DNA of 6,737 nucleotides, from assembly GCA_002413385.1 (NCBI GenBank), contig DHWW01000284.1, forward strand, positions 13,555-20,291. The letters are read 5' to 3'. Under the pieces are notes generated by a model. It searched no databases. It saw only the letters and a program-made list of their open reading frames with translations, and was not told the DNA's origin. A program made the position numbers and the translations under genes. How positions within the stretch are numbered: position 1 is the first letter of the stretch; each line of letters opens with the position of its first letter. The DNA comes from Granulicella sp. UBA5172 (GTDB lineage: Bacteria; Acidobacteriota; Terriglobia; Terriglobales; Acidobacteriaceae). Shown here one piece after another: positions 1-6,186 of this stretch.

Positions 1-29
1 CAGATAGGAGAGGACGGAAAATGATGGTT

Positions 30-66
30 TTGGCTGGACTGTATAGACAGAAGAGAATCCAGCCAA
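30..66. repeat. Inverted repeat / hairpin downstream of tRNA-Ser
   Basis: TTGGCTGGA (30-38) and TCCAGCCAA (58-66) are perfect 9-base complements around a 19-base loop. The loop itself contains CTGT (39-42) and ACAG (47-50), which can extend the structure. Neither side carries a real T-tract, so it is not a textbook Rho-independent terminator. It lies about 50 bases past the 3' end of the minus-strand tRNA. It could help end that transcript, or mark the end of a plus-strand gene lying before the window. Nothing else convincing was seen in 1-118. Confidence 0.45.
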
Positions 67-118
67 GCCGCTTGTTTCGTTATATCTAGCTTTATTATCG
101 GTAACATACAAAAAGTTG

Positions 119-211
119 TGGCGGAGAGTGGGGGATTCGAACCCCCGATAGAACTTTTGGTCCTATAACGGTTTAGCAAACCGCCGCCTTCAGCCACTCG
201 GCCAACTCTCC
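119..211 (-). tRNA. tRNA-Ser, anticodon GCU
   Basis: Reads serine codons AGC and AGU. On the minus strand the gene starts GGAGAGT (211-205), which pairs with ACTCTCC (129-123) as a full 7-bp acceptor stem. The discriminator is G (122), followed by an encoded CCA (121-119). The anticodon GCT is the complement of 177-175, in a 7-base loop preceded by T and flanked by a 5-bp stem with one G-U pair. A long variable arm lies between the anticodon and T arms, as expected for serine, giving a total of 93 bases. The T arm is GGGGG-TTCGAAT-CCCCC-like. Five T residues follow shortly after the CCA on the minus strand (115-111 region) and may help termination. Confidence 0.97.
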
Positions 212-227
212 TGCGGGTTCGAACACG

Positions 228-233
228 ATTATA
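228..233 (-). promoter_or_regulatory. -10 box of the tRNA-Ser promoter
   Basis: The minus strand reads TATAAT, a perfect sigma-70 -10 hexamer, 16 bases before the mature tRNA 5' end at 211. The best -35 partner is TTCCGG (255-250) at 16-base spacing, a poor match. A strong -10 with a weak -35 is plausible for a stable-RNA promoter. The placement leaves a 5' leader of roughly ten bases for RNase P to remove. Confidence 0.6.
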
Positions 234-404
234 GCCTGTGGAGTGCCATCCGGAACAGGCCCCCTGCGCATCACGCGAGATTTAGCGATACAGTGCAGAG
301 AGCATCGTTATCCCACTCACCTCCAGGAGATCGCCGCCATAGACCTCGCGACGAACCCGCGCACCCTGCGACTGGCGCGCCGCAGCATTCCTGCCAGAAA
401 CAAG

Positions 405-1697
405 ATGCGTCTCTTGCCGCTGCTGGGCGCGACCTACTTCATGGTCGCCGGCGGCCCCTACGGCCTCGAAGACATCATCGGCAAGGCGGGCTACTGGCGA
501 GCTCTCGTCATGCTCGCGATTATCCCGATCATCTGGAGTCTGCCAACCTCGCTGATGGTCGGCGAACTCGCCAGCTCTATCCCCGACGAAGGCGGCTACT
601 ACGTGTGGGTGCGGCGTGCACTGGGGCGCTTCTGGGGCTTCCAGGAAGCGTGGATGTCGATGGCCGCAAGTGTCTTCGACATGGCGATCTATCCCGCTAT
701 CTTTGTCCTGTATCTAAGCCGATTCGCACCTGCGTGGACGGCCGGATACCGTGGAACGCTATGGGCTCTCGCCGTAGTGCTTGGCAGCGTCTTGTGGAAC
801 CTTACCGGAGCAAAGGCGGTCGGGCGAGGATCGGTGGTGCTGTTCTTCGCCCTGCTCGCGCCGTTTGTAGTGCTGATTGCAGCCGCGCTCTGGAAGTGGC
901 ACGGCCATGGAACCGGTGCTCTGCTGCACGCCGTCGGAGCTCCGGACATCGCTGGTGCAATCTCCGTAACGATGTGGAACTGCATGGGCTGGGACAATGC
1001 AAGCACCGTGGCGCAGGAGGTTGACGATCCGCAGCGCAACTATCCGCGGGCAATGCTCAGCGCCGCACTGCTGGTGTCGTTGACGTACATCCTTCCGCTG
1101 GCAGCCGTGGGGCTGGCGGGATTGGCTGCCGATCAATTCTCCACCGGCGCGTGGACCGATGCAGCGCGCACGCTGGTGGGACCGGCACTTGCATTTACTG
1201 TCGTGATTGGCGGCATGATCAACGGCGCAGGCATGTTTAATCCGCTCATGATGAGCTACACCCGCGTGCCGTTTGCCATGGCGGAGGATGGTCTGCTGCC
1301 TGCGGTGCTGATGCGGCGCACGAAGCGGGGAGTGCCATGGGTGAGCGTGCTCCTGTGCGCGGCGATCTGGGCGCTCGCGCTGCGCTTCACCTTCGAGCGG
1401 CTGATCTCCATCGACCTCGTCCTCTACGGAGCTTCCTTATTGCTGGAGTTCGTTGCGCTGGCCGTTCTCCGCCGCCGCGAGCCAAATCTCGTTCGGCCCT
1501 TTCGCGTTCCGGGAGGAATGCCGGGAGTGATCGCCGCAGGCCTGGGACCTGCGTTGTTGATCGCGTTTGCGATGTGGGCAGCACGCGATGAGCACGTGCT
1601 CGGGCTGAACGCACTGCTATTTTCCGTGATCGTCGCGCTGTCTGGAGCCCTGGTCTACGCAGCAACCGAATTCATCCGCAACCGCATCCGTACCTGA
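405..1697 (+). CDS. APC-superfamily permease, polyamine:H+ symporter (PHS/PUT)-like
   Basis: Inner-membrane secondary transporter with about 12 hydrophobic segments, 430 residues from this ATG. The first segment carries GGPYGLED (residues 16-23), followed by WSLPTSLMVGELA, EGGYYVWV, FWGFQEAW and the WNCMGWDNAS block (191-200) leading into QEVDDPQRNYPRA. The late loop REPNLVRPFRVPGG (358-371) is typical of this branch. These blocks match the pattern known from plant polyamine uptake transporters and relatives rather than from other amino-acid permeases, so a polyamine or amino-acid substrate is inferred. The start is uncertain. The only in-frame ATG/GTG codons are GTG 243 (484 residues, but it overlaps the tRNA promoter and lacks a spaced ribosome site) and ATG 405. 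A good ribosome site at 325-330 points instead to codon ATA 339. The gene stands alone and converges on ppa. The stop TGA merges with the A-run of the ppa terminator. Confidence 0.85.
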   Translation: MRLLPLLGATYFMVAGGPYGLEDIIGKAGYWRALVMLAIIPIIWSLPTSLMVGELASSIPDEGGYYVWVRRALGRFWGFQEAWMSMAASVFDMAIYPAIFVLYLSRFAPAWTAGYRGTLWALAVVLGSVLWNLTGAKAVGRGSVVLFFALLAPFVVLIAAALWKWHGHGTGALLHAVGAPDIAGAISVTMWNCMGWDNASTVAQEVDDPQRNYPRAMLSAALLVSLTYILPLAAVGLAGLAADQFSTGAWTDAARTLVGPALAFTVVIGGMINGAGMFNPLMMSYTRVPFAMAEDGLLPAVLMRRTKRGVPWVSVLLCAAIWALALRFTFERLISIDLVLYGASLLLEFVALAVLRRREPNLVRPFRVPGGMPGVIAAGLGPALLIAFAMWAARDEHVLGLNALLFSVIVALSGALVYAATEFIRNRIRT

Positions 1698-1740
1698 AAA
1701 AATGGCTCGTGAGCGCAGCCCTGCCGCACACACGAGCCAT
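1697..1740 (-). terminator. Rho-independent terminator of ppa
   Basis: ATGGCTCGTG (1702-1711) and CACGAGCCAT (1731-1740) form a perfect 10-bp stem around a 19-base loop. Read on the minus strand, the stem is followed at once by six T residues (complement of 1702-1697), the classic intrinsic terminator form. It begins about 18 bases after the ppa stop. In the plus direction the stem is followed only by a C/T-mixed stretch (ctctcttc), so any action on the permease transcript would be weak. Confidence 0.85.
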
Positions 1741-1758
1741 CTCTCTTCACCTCTGGAA

Positions 1759-2301
1759 CTACTTGCCCTGCGTCTCGCTCTTCTTTGCTTCAAATGCCTT
1801 CTGCGATTTAGCAATGATCGCTCGCGCAGCCTCAGCATCTTTCCAGCCGCGAACTTCCACGCGCTTGCCTTCGAGGTCCTTATAGATGGAGAAGAAGTGT
1901 TTGATCTCCCTCAAAATATGCGGGTACACCTGGGAGTATTCGCTCACATCCTGATACCGCGGATTGCCTTCGCCAACCGCAAGAATCTTCTCATCCGGCT
2001 GGCCCTGGTCGATCATATCGAGCACGCCAATCGGGCGAACTTCCAGAACGCATCCCGTGAAGCTCGGCGAATCGACAAGAACCAGCACATCGAGCGGGTC
2101 ACCATCTTCAGCCAGCGTGCTCGGGATAAAGCCGTAGTCCCCCGGATAATGAACCGGCGAAAACAAATTGCGGTCCAGGCGGAAGACATGCAGCTTCTTG
2201 TCATACTCATATTTATTGATGCCCTCAAGGGGGATTTCGATCACGGCGTTGACCAGCTCGGGGGCATTCTTGCCTACCGGAAGCTCAAGGTAATTCGGCA
2301 T
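1759..2301 (-). CDS. ppa: Inorganic pyrophosphatase, soluble family I
   Basis: Cytoplasmic Mg-dependent enzyme that hydrolyses pyrophosphate to two phosphates and so drives biosynthetic reactions forward. From ATG 2301 it has 180 residues, close to the E. coli enzyme (about 175). The family signature DGDPLDV is at residues 66-72. The metal and substrate residues known from E. coli are all present by alignment: E22, K30, E32, R44, Y56, D66, D68, D71, D98, D103, K105, Y140 and K141. It should therefore be active and hexameric, as bacterial family I enzymes are. A TTG codon at 2340 would add 13 residues (a charged KSPRESRRDEEL run) not typical of the family, so ATG 2301 is preferred. The sequence before it is purine-rich (agaagagacgaagaa) but lacks a clean AGGAGG. 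Transcribed divergently from the heme operon and closed by a strong terminator. Confidence 0.96.
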   Translation of the reverse strand: MPNYLELPVGKNAPELVNAVIEIPLEGINKYEYDKKLHVFRLDRNLFSPVHYPGDYGFIPSTLAEDGDPLDVLVLVDSPSFTGCVLEVRPIGVLDMIDQGQPDEKILAVGEGNPRYQDVSEYSQVYPHILREIKHFFSIYKDLEGKRVEVRGWKDAEAARAIIAKSQKAFEAKKSETQGK

Positions 2302-2368
2302 AAGTTCTTCGTCTCTTCTACTTTCTCTTGGCGATTTCAAATCAGGCGACTCGTTACCGCGGCTACAG

Positions 2369-2387
2369 GGGCATCAAAAGGATGCCC
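2369..2387. repeat. Hairpin in the ppa/hemE divergent intergenic region
   Basis: GGGCATC (2369-2375) and GATGCCC (2381-2387) form a perfect 7-bp stem with a five-base AAAAG loop. It lies 68 bases upstream of the ppa ATG and 105 bases upstream of the hemE ATG. It could sit in the ppa leader RNA or act as a DNA operator. No T-tract follows on either strand, so it is not a terminator. Confidence 0.45.
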
Positions 2388-2430
2388 AGCCCGACACGAT
2401 GTCCTGCATACAGTCTATCGTCACCGTGCG

Positions 2431-2462
2431 TGAAGCCTTCAAGTGAGATGCTAGGCTTGAAG
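2431..2462. promoter_or_regulatory. Clustered TGAAG/CTTCA half-sites upstream of hemE
   Basis: TGAAG-C-CTTCA (2431-2441) is a palindrome around one base. CTTCAAG (2437-2443) and CTTGAAG (2456-2462) form a perfect 7-bp inverted repeat spaced by 12 bases, sharing the first arm. The cluster ends 30 bases before the hemE ATG, a position where a repressor or activator could act. No clear -35/-10 pair could be assigned here for hemE or ppa, so an operator role is only inferred. Confidence 0.3.
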
Positions 2463-2492
2463 ATAGGAGTCTGGTCCACATTGATTGAACCT

Positions 2493-3623
2493 ATGCAATC
2501 CGCCGCCGTGCTCGACTCGCATCCGGAAGGCAGCAGCCGCTTTGTACGAGCCTGCCTGCGCCTTCCCGTAGACCGCACGCCGGTCTGGTTTCTGCGCCAG
2601 GCCGGGCGCTACATGCCAGAGTACATGGCAGTCCGCAAGCACCACACCCTGCTGGACATCTGCCGCAAGCCCGAGATCGCCGCCGAGGTCACCATCACCG
2701 CCGCCGAGCGCCTCGGAGTCGATGCCGCCATCATCTTCGCCGACCTCCTTCTGCCCTTTACGCCCATGGGCCTCGACTTCGAATTCGTCGCAGGCGAAGG
2801 CCCGATGGTCCACACACCCGTGCGTTCGCTCGAGCACATTCAGGCGCTGCGCACCGATCGCACCGAGGAGCTGCAGTATGTAGCGCAGGCGATTGAGAAG
2901 GTTGCGACCCACTTTGCCGGGCCCCGCCCCGACGGCGATCGCCTCGGCATCATCGGCTTCTGTGGAGCGCCGTTCACCCTCGCCAGCTACATGATCGAAG
3001 GCGGCAGCTCGCGCAATTACATTGAAACGAAAAAGATGATGTACGCCGGCGATGCCTCATGGCCGCTGTTGATGGAGAAGCTCATCACCGTACTCGTCGA
3101 GTACGCCAGCCAGCAGGTCGAAGCCGGTGCGGATGTCATCCATATCTTCGACTCCTGGGTAGGTGCGCTCTCCATCACCGACTACCGCCAATATTGCCTC
3201 GCCCCCACCACCGAACTCGTGAAGCGCGTGAAGGCTCTCGGCGTTCCCGTAATTTATTTCGGCGTCGACACCGCCTCGCTGCTCCCTGCCATGAGCGAAA
3301 CAACCGCCGATGTGCTCGGCCTCGACTGGCGCATTCCACTCGACGAAGGCTGGCGTGCCGCCGGAGCGGGCTGCGCCGTGCAGGGAAATCTCGATCCGAT
3401 CACTCTCTTTGCTCCAGAGAACATCCTCGAAGCGAGGGTCCGCGAAGTGCTTGCTCTGGCAGCAGGACGTCCCGGCCACATCTTCAACCTTGGCCACGGC
3501 ATCGTGCCCGAGACTCCGGTCGAGAGCGTGATCCAGGTGGTCAAATGGGTGGAGCAGTACGGTGTCGCAGCGACACCAAAACCACGCAATCAAGCAGCCA
3601 GGGAATGGTCAGCAAACGCATGA
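2493..3623 (+). CDS. hemE: Uroporphyrinogen III decarboxylase
   Basis: Cytoplasmic enzyme that removes four carboxyl groups from the acetate side chains of uroporphyrinogen III to give coproporphyrinogen III, the last step shared by the heme branches. It has 376 residues from ATG 2493, slightly longer than the usual 350 or so because of short terminal extensions. Signature one, PVWFLRQAGR, is at residues 30-39 and carries the substrate arginines R35 and R39. IFAD with catalytic D84 follows, then signature two GFCGAPFTLASYMIEG (155-170) with Y166, and FNLGHGI with H335 near the end. The start is not certain: AGGAG at 2465-2469 is too far from ATG 2493 and fits TTG 2481 better (11 bases). Longer in-frame extensions lack family similarity. 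First gene of the operon; its TGA overlaps the ATG of the ferrochelatase gene. Confidence 0.96.
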   Translation: MQSAAVLDSHPEGSSRFVRACLRLPVDRTPVWFLRQAGRYMPEYMAVRKHHTLLDICRKPEIAAEVTITAAERLGVDAAIIFADLLLPFTPMGLDFEFVAGEGPMVHTPVRSLEHIQALRTDRTEELQYVAQAIEKVATHFAGPRPDGDRLGIIGFCGAPFTLASYMIEGGSSRNYIETKKMMYAGDASWPLLMEKLITVLVEYASQQVEAGADVIHIFDSWVGALSITDYRQYCLAPTTELVKRVKALGVPVIYFGVDTASLLPAMSETTADVLGLDWRIPLDEGWRAAGAGCAVQGNLDPITLFAPENILEARVREVLALAAGRPGHIFNLGHGIVPETPVESVIQVVKWVEQYGVAATPKPRNQAAREWSANA

Positions 3624-4726
3624 GTCAAACCTCCGCAATTCTTCTCCTGGCCCACGGCACGCCAGACAAGCTTGGCGAAATGTCCGAGTATCTGCAAAAG
3701 GTCACGGGCGGTCGTCCCATGCCGCAGGTGGTTGTCGAGGAGTTGCAGCATCGCTATGCCGAAATTGGTCTGCGTGAGGAGCCTTTGCCTGAAGGTCCTC
3801 CGCTGACGCGCTGGACGCTGCTGCAAGGCCACAGGCTCAGCGAACGTCTCGGCCAGCCCGTCTACGTCGGCATGCGCAACTGGCATCCGTATATCGCCGA
3901 TGTCGTCGCCCGAATGAAGGCCGACGGCGTCAAGCACGCTCGCGTCCTCTGCCTCGCACCGCAGAACTCCCGCACCTCGACAGGCCTCTACCGCCGAGCC
4001 TTGATGGAGGCCGTCGGTAACAGCTTCACCGTGGATTTCATCGCTGGCTGGGCCGACGAGCCGCTGCTCGCGCAAGCCTTCGCCGAGCGCATGTGGCCAG
4101 CCTGGGCTGAGGCCTGCGCCGCCACCAGCGCTGCGGCTGGTAAACAAGTTCGCGTCCCCATCCTCTTCACAGCGCATGCCGTTCCCTGCCTCACGATCAT
4201 GTCCAGCACTCCGAACGACCCTGCAAGCCCGTCGGCTCGACCCGGCGCGCCCGTTCCCGCCGACGGCATCCAGCACTACGGCCACGCGCAAAAGCCCGAC
4301 CCCTACCCCGTCGAGTGCAAGCACCTCGCCATGGCCATCGCGAAGGCGTTGCGACCCGTAGGCCTGACCGACGCCGACTGGCACTTCGCCTTTCAGAGTC
4401 AGGGTATCGCCGGAGCTCCGTGGATTCGCCCCACCGTGCCTGACACACTCAAGGCGCTCGCCGATGCCGGCCACAAGGGCGTCGTTCTACAGCCCATCGG
4501 CTTCCTCTGCGACCACGTCGAAATTCTCTACGACATCGATATCGACTTCAAGGCACAAGCCGCTGCGTTGGGCATGAAGCTATGGCGCGCTGAGAGCCTC
4601 AACGACTCTGCGACGCTGATCCGCGCGATCGACCAGGCACTGCATCGGGCTTCGACGCGGCTTGATCCGAACGCCGCGTCCGAGCCTGCGATGCGTCCAC
4701 GCCCCACCGCAGTCGCCGCATCATGA
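3620..4726 (+). CDS. hemH: Ferrochelatase (coproporphyrin/protoporphyrin type)
   Basis: Inserts Fe(II) into the porphyrin ring. 368 residues from ATG 3620, which shares ATGA with the hemE stop; ATG 3605 in the same frame is the alternative start. The N-terminal AHGTPD (11-16) and TGGRPMP (29-35) are family motifs. The catalytic histidine is H186 in FTAHAVP, and the catalytic glutamate is E301 in CDHVEILYD. GMRNWHPYI and LAPQNSRTS align with GLKHIEPFI and LAPHFSTFS of Bacillus CpfC, and FQSQG aligns with its WQSEG. The position of Bacillus Y13 and human M76 is H12 here. Residues about 191-225 are a Pro/Ala/Ser-rich insertion before DPYPVEC, absent from Bacillus CpfC. The last 20 or so residues are a low-complexity tail. 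Context with a HemY-type oxidase permits the coproporphyrin role (cpfC), but the sequence alone does not settle it. No membrane anchor is seen. Confidence 0.93.
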   Translation: MSQTSAILLLAHGTPDKLGEMSEYLQKVTGGRPMPQVVVEELQHRYAEIGLREEPLPEGPPLTRWTLLQGHRLSERLGQPVYVGMRNWHPYIADVVARMKADGVKHARVLCLAPQNSRTSTGLYRRALMEAVGNSFTVDFIAGWADEPLLAQAFAERMWPAWAEACAATSAAAGKQVRVPILFTAHAVPCLTIMSSTPNDPASPSARPGAPVPADGIQHYGHAQKPDPYPVECKHLAMAIAKALRPVGLTDADWHFAFQSQGIAGAPWIRPTVPDTLKALADAGHKGVVLQPIGFLCDHVEILYDIDIDFKAQAAALGMKLWRAESLNDSATLIRAIDQALHRASTRLDPNAASEPAMRPRPTAVAAS

Positions 4727-6177
4727 GACGGATTGCCATCGTAGGCGGAGGCATCGCTGGCCTTGCCGCAGCGTATGAACTGGAGCTCGCGCGCAAGCGC
4801 GGCGCCGATCTCGACTGGCAACTTTACGAGGCCAGCAATCGCCTCGGCGGCATCGTCGAAACCACGCGCCACACCACCGATGCAGGAGACTTCGTCCTCG
4901 AAGGAGGCCCCGATGGCTGGGTCACAGAGAAGCCCTGGGCGCGAGATCTCGCCATCGAACTGGGTCTTGAGACCTCGCTGATCCCCAGCAACGACGCTAC
5001 CCGCAAGACCTACATCCTCATCGACAACAAGCTCCAGCCCATGCCCGACGGCATGCGCATGATGGTGCCCGAAAATCTCTCAACCCTCGAAGCCTCCCCA
5101 CTATTCAGCGCCGAGGCCTGCGCCGCCTACGCCGCAGAGCCTGCCCGCGCCGACGAACTGAAAGCCGCAGCCCCGGACGCCGACGAATCCGTCGCCGACT
5201 TCGTCCGCCGCCACTTCGGCGAAGAGGTCCTCGCCAAAATCGGAGCACCGCTCCTCTCCGGAGTCTTCGGAGGCGACGTCCAGCGGCTCAGCGTGCGCTC
5301 CGTCATGCCTGCATTCGTCACCATGGAACGCGAGCACGGCTCCCTCATCGCAGCCCTCCAGGCGAAGTCCAAAGCGCGCGGCAATCGAGCCCAGCAGCCA
5401 ATCTTCACCACCCTCCGCAACGGCCTTGCCACCCTCGTCGAAGCGCTCATCTCCAAACTCCCCGCAGAGCGCATTCACCTCAATAGCTCTGCCCTGTCGC
5501 TCAAACGCGAGGGCAACACCTGGTGCCTGCGGACTTCCACCCCCTCCGACCGCGGCATCGCCGGCAAGAGCAAGCGGCACTTCCACCACATCTTCCTCGC
5601 CACACCTGCCGACACGACCCGCATCCTGCTCCAGCCCCGCCACCCCGACGTCGCCGCACTCATCCCGCAGGACGCCAGCTCGGCAGTCCTCGCGGCCTTC
5701 TGCTGGCCGGCTAAAACGGCCTCCTCCTTCGCTGTCCCGAGCGGCTTCGGATTCCTTGTCCCACAGTCTCCCCATCAGCAACATCAACTCCTCGCCGCCA
5801 CCTTCGTCGACCAGAAATTCCCCCATCGCGTCCCCGCCGGTGCACGCACCATCCGCGTCTTCTTCGGTGGCCCAGCCGCCGAGGCCCTCGAAGCCCAATC
5901 CGACGAGGGGATCGCAACCGCCGCCTTCGCGCAGCTCGACAAAGTCCTCGGTCCCCTGCCCCCATCCGACGCCGCTCTTACCACCGTCCGCCGCTGGCCG
6001 CGCAGCCTCCCGCAGTATGAGGTCGGCCACCTCGAGCGCATGGCCGAACTCGACCTCCGCATCGCCGCCATCGGCGGCCTCACCCTGCTCGGCAATGGCT
6101 ATCGCGGAGTCGGCCTGCCCGACCTCATTCGCGACGCCCGCGCTGCTGTCCGCAGTCTCTTCCCCCGCAAAGCGTAA
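4723..6177 (+). CDS. hemY: FAD-dependent porphyrinogen oxidase (protoporphyrinogen or coproporphyrinogen III)
   Basis: Oxygen-dependent six-electron oxidase that aromatises a porphyrinogen to the porphyrin, supplying the ferrochelatase. 484 residues, the usual family length. The dinucleotide-binding glycine motif VGGGIAGL is at residues 7-14, with the ribose-binding E36 in YEASNRLGG. GGPDGWVTEKPWA (61-73) is the conserved block after it, GVFGGDVQRLSVRS (180-193) the central signature, and GNGYRGVGLPDLI (457-469) the C-terminal FAD contact. No signal peptide is visible; family members are soluble or peripheral membrane proteins. The start ATG overlaps the ferrochelatase stop by ATGA, so translation is probably coupled. 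In the coproporphyrin pathway this enzyme is called CgoX, in the protoporphyrin pathway PPOX/HemY (often annotated hemG). The choice depends on whether the genome has hemQ. Confidence 0.94.
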   Translation: MRRIAIVGGGIAGLAAAYELELARKRGADLDWQLYEASNRLGGIVETTRHTTDAGDFVLEGGPDGWVTEKPWARDLAIELGLETSLIPSNDATRKTYILIDNKLQPMPDGMRMMVPENLSTLEASPLFSAEACAAYAAEPARADELKAAAPDADESVADFVRRHFGEEVLAKIGAPLLSGVFGGDVQRLSVRSVMPAFVTMEREHGSLIAALQAKSKARGNRAQQPIFTTLRNGLATLVEALISKLPAERIHLNSSALSLKREGNTWCLRTSTPSDRGIAGKSKRHFHHIFLATPADTTRILLQPRHPDVAALIPQDASSAVLAAFCWPAKTASSFAVPSGFGFLVPQSPHQQHQLLAATFVDQKFPHRVPAGARTIRVFFGGPAAEALEAQSDEGIATAAFAQLDKVLGPLPPSDAALTTVRRWPRSLPQYEVGHLERMAELDLRIAAIGGLTLLGNGYRGVGLPDLIRDARAAVRSLFPRKA

Positions 6178-6186
6178 AATCTCATC

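Noticed and set aside
21..89. 22-codon small open frame preceded by AGGAG (6-10)
   Set aside because: Short, basic and with codon use unlike the neighbours. It overlaps the 30-66 hairpin and has no recognisable similarity. The frame is also open to the window edge, so it could be a chance tail.
213..226. TTCGAA sequence next to the tRNA resembling a second T loop or an attachment site
   Set aside because: No pairing arms exist around it, and no direct repeat of the tRNA 3' end, integrase or phage gene is in the window.
243..404. GTG 243 as permease start
   Set aside because: GGAG abuts the codon with no spacer, the region overlaps the tRNA promoter, and the first 20 or so codons have AT-rich third positions unlike the gene.
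2302..2340. TTG start adding 13 residues to ppa
   Set aside because: The extra charged residues are not part of the family, and ATG 2301 directly precedes the conserved N-terminal region.
1702..2433. 243-codon plus-strand open frame across ppa
   Set aside because: It is antisense to a pyrophosphatase with all catalytic residues and runs through the ppa terminator stem. No family resemblance.
2328..2492. 55-residue N-terminal extension of hemE
   Set aside because: The translation is unlike any HemE N-terminus and covers the hairpin and half-site cluster of the divergent intergenic region. Start codons at 2481 or 2493 fit better.
3059..3619. Long upstream extension of the ferrochelatase frame inside hemE
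   Set aside because: It is an Arg/Ser-rich out-of-frame reading of hemE. The real protein starts at the ATGA overlap, where the family N-terminus begins.
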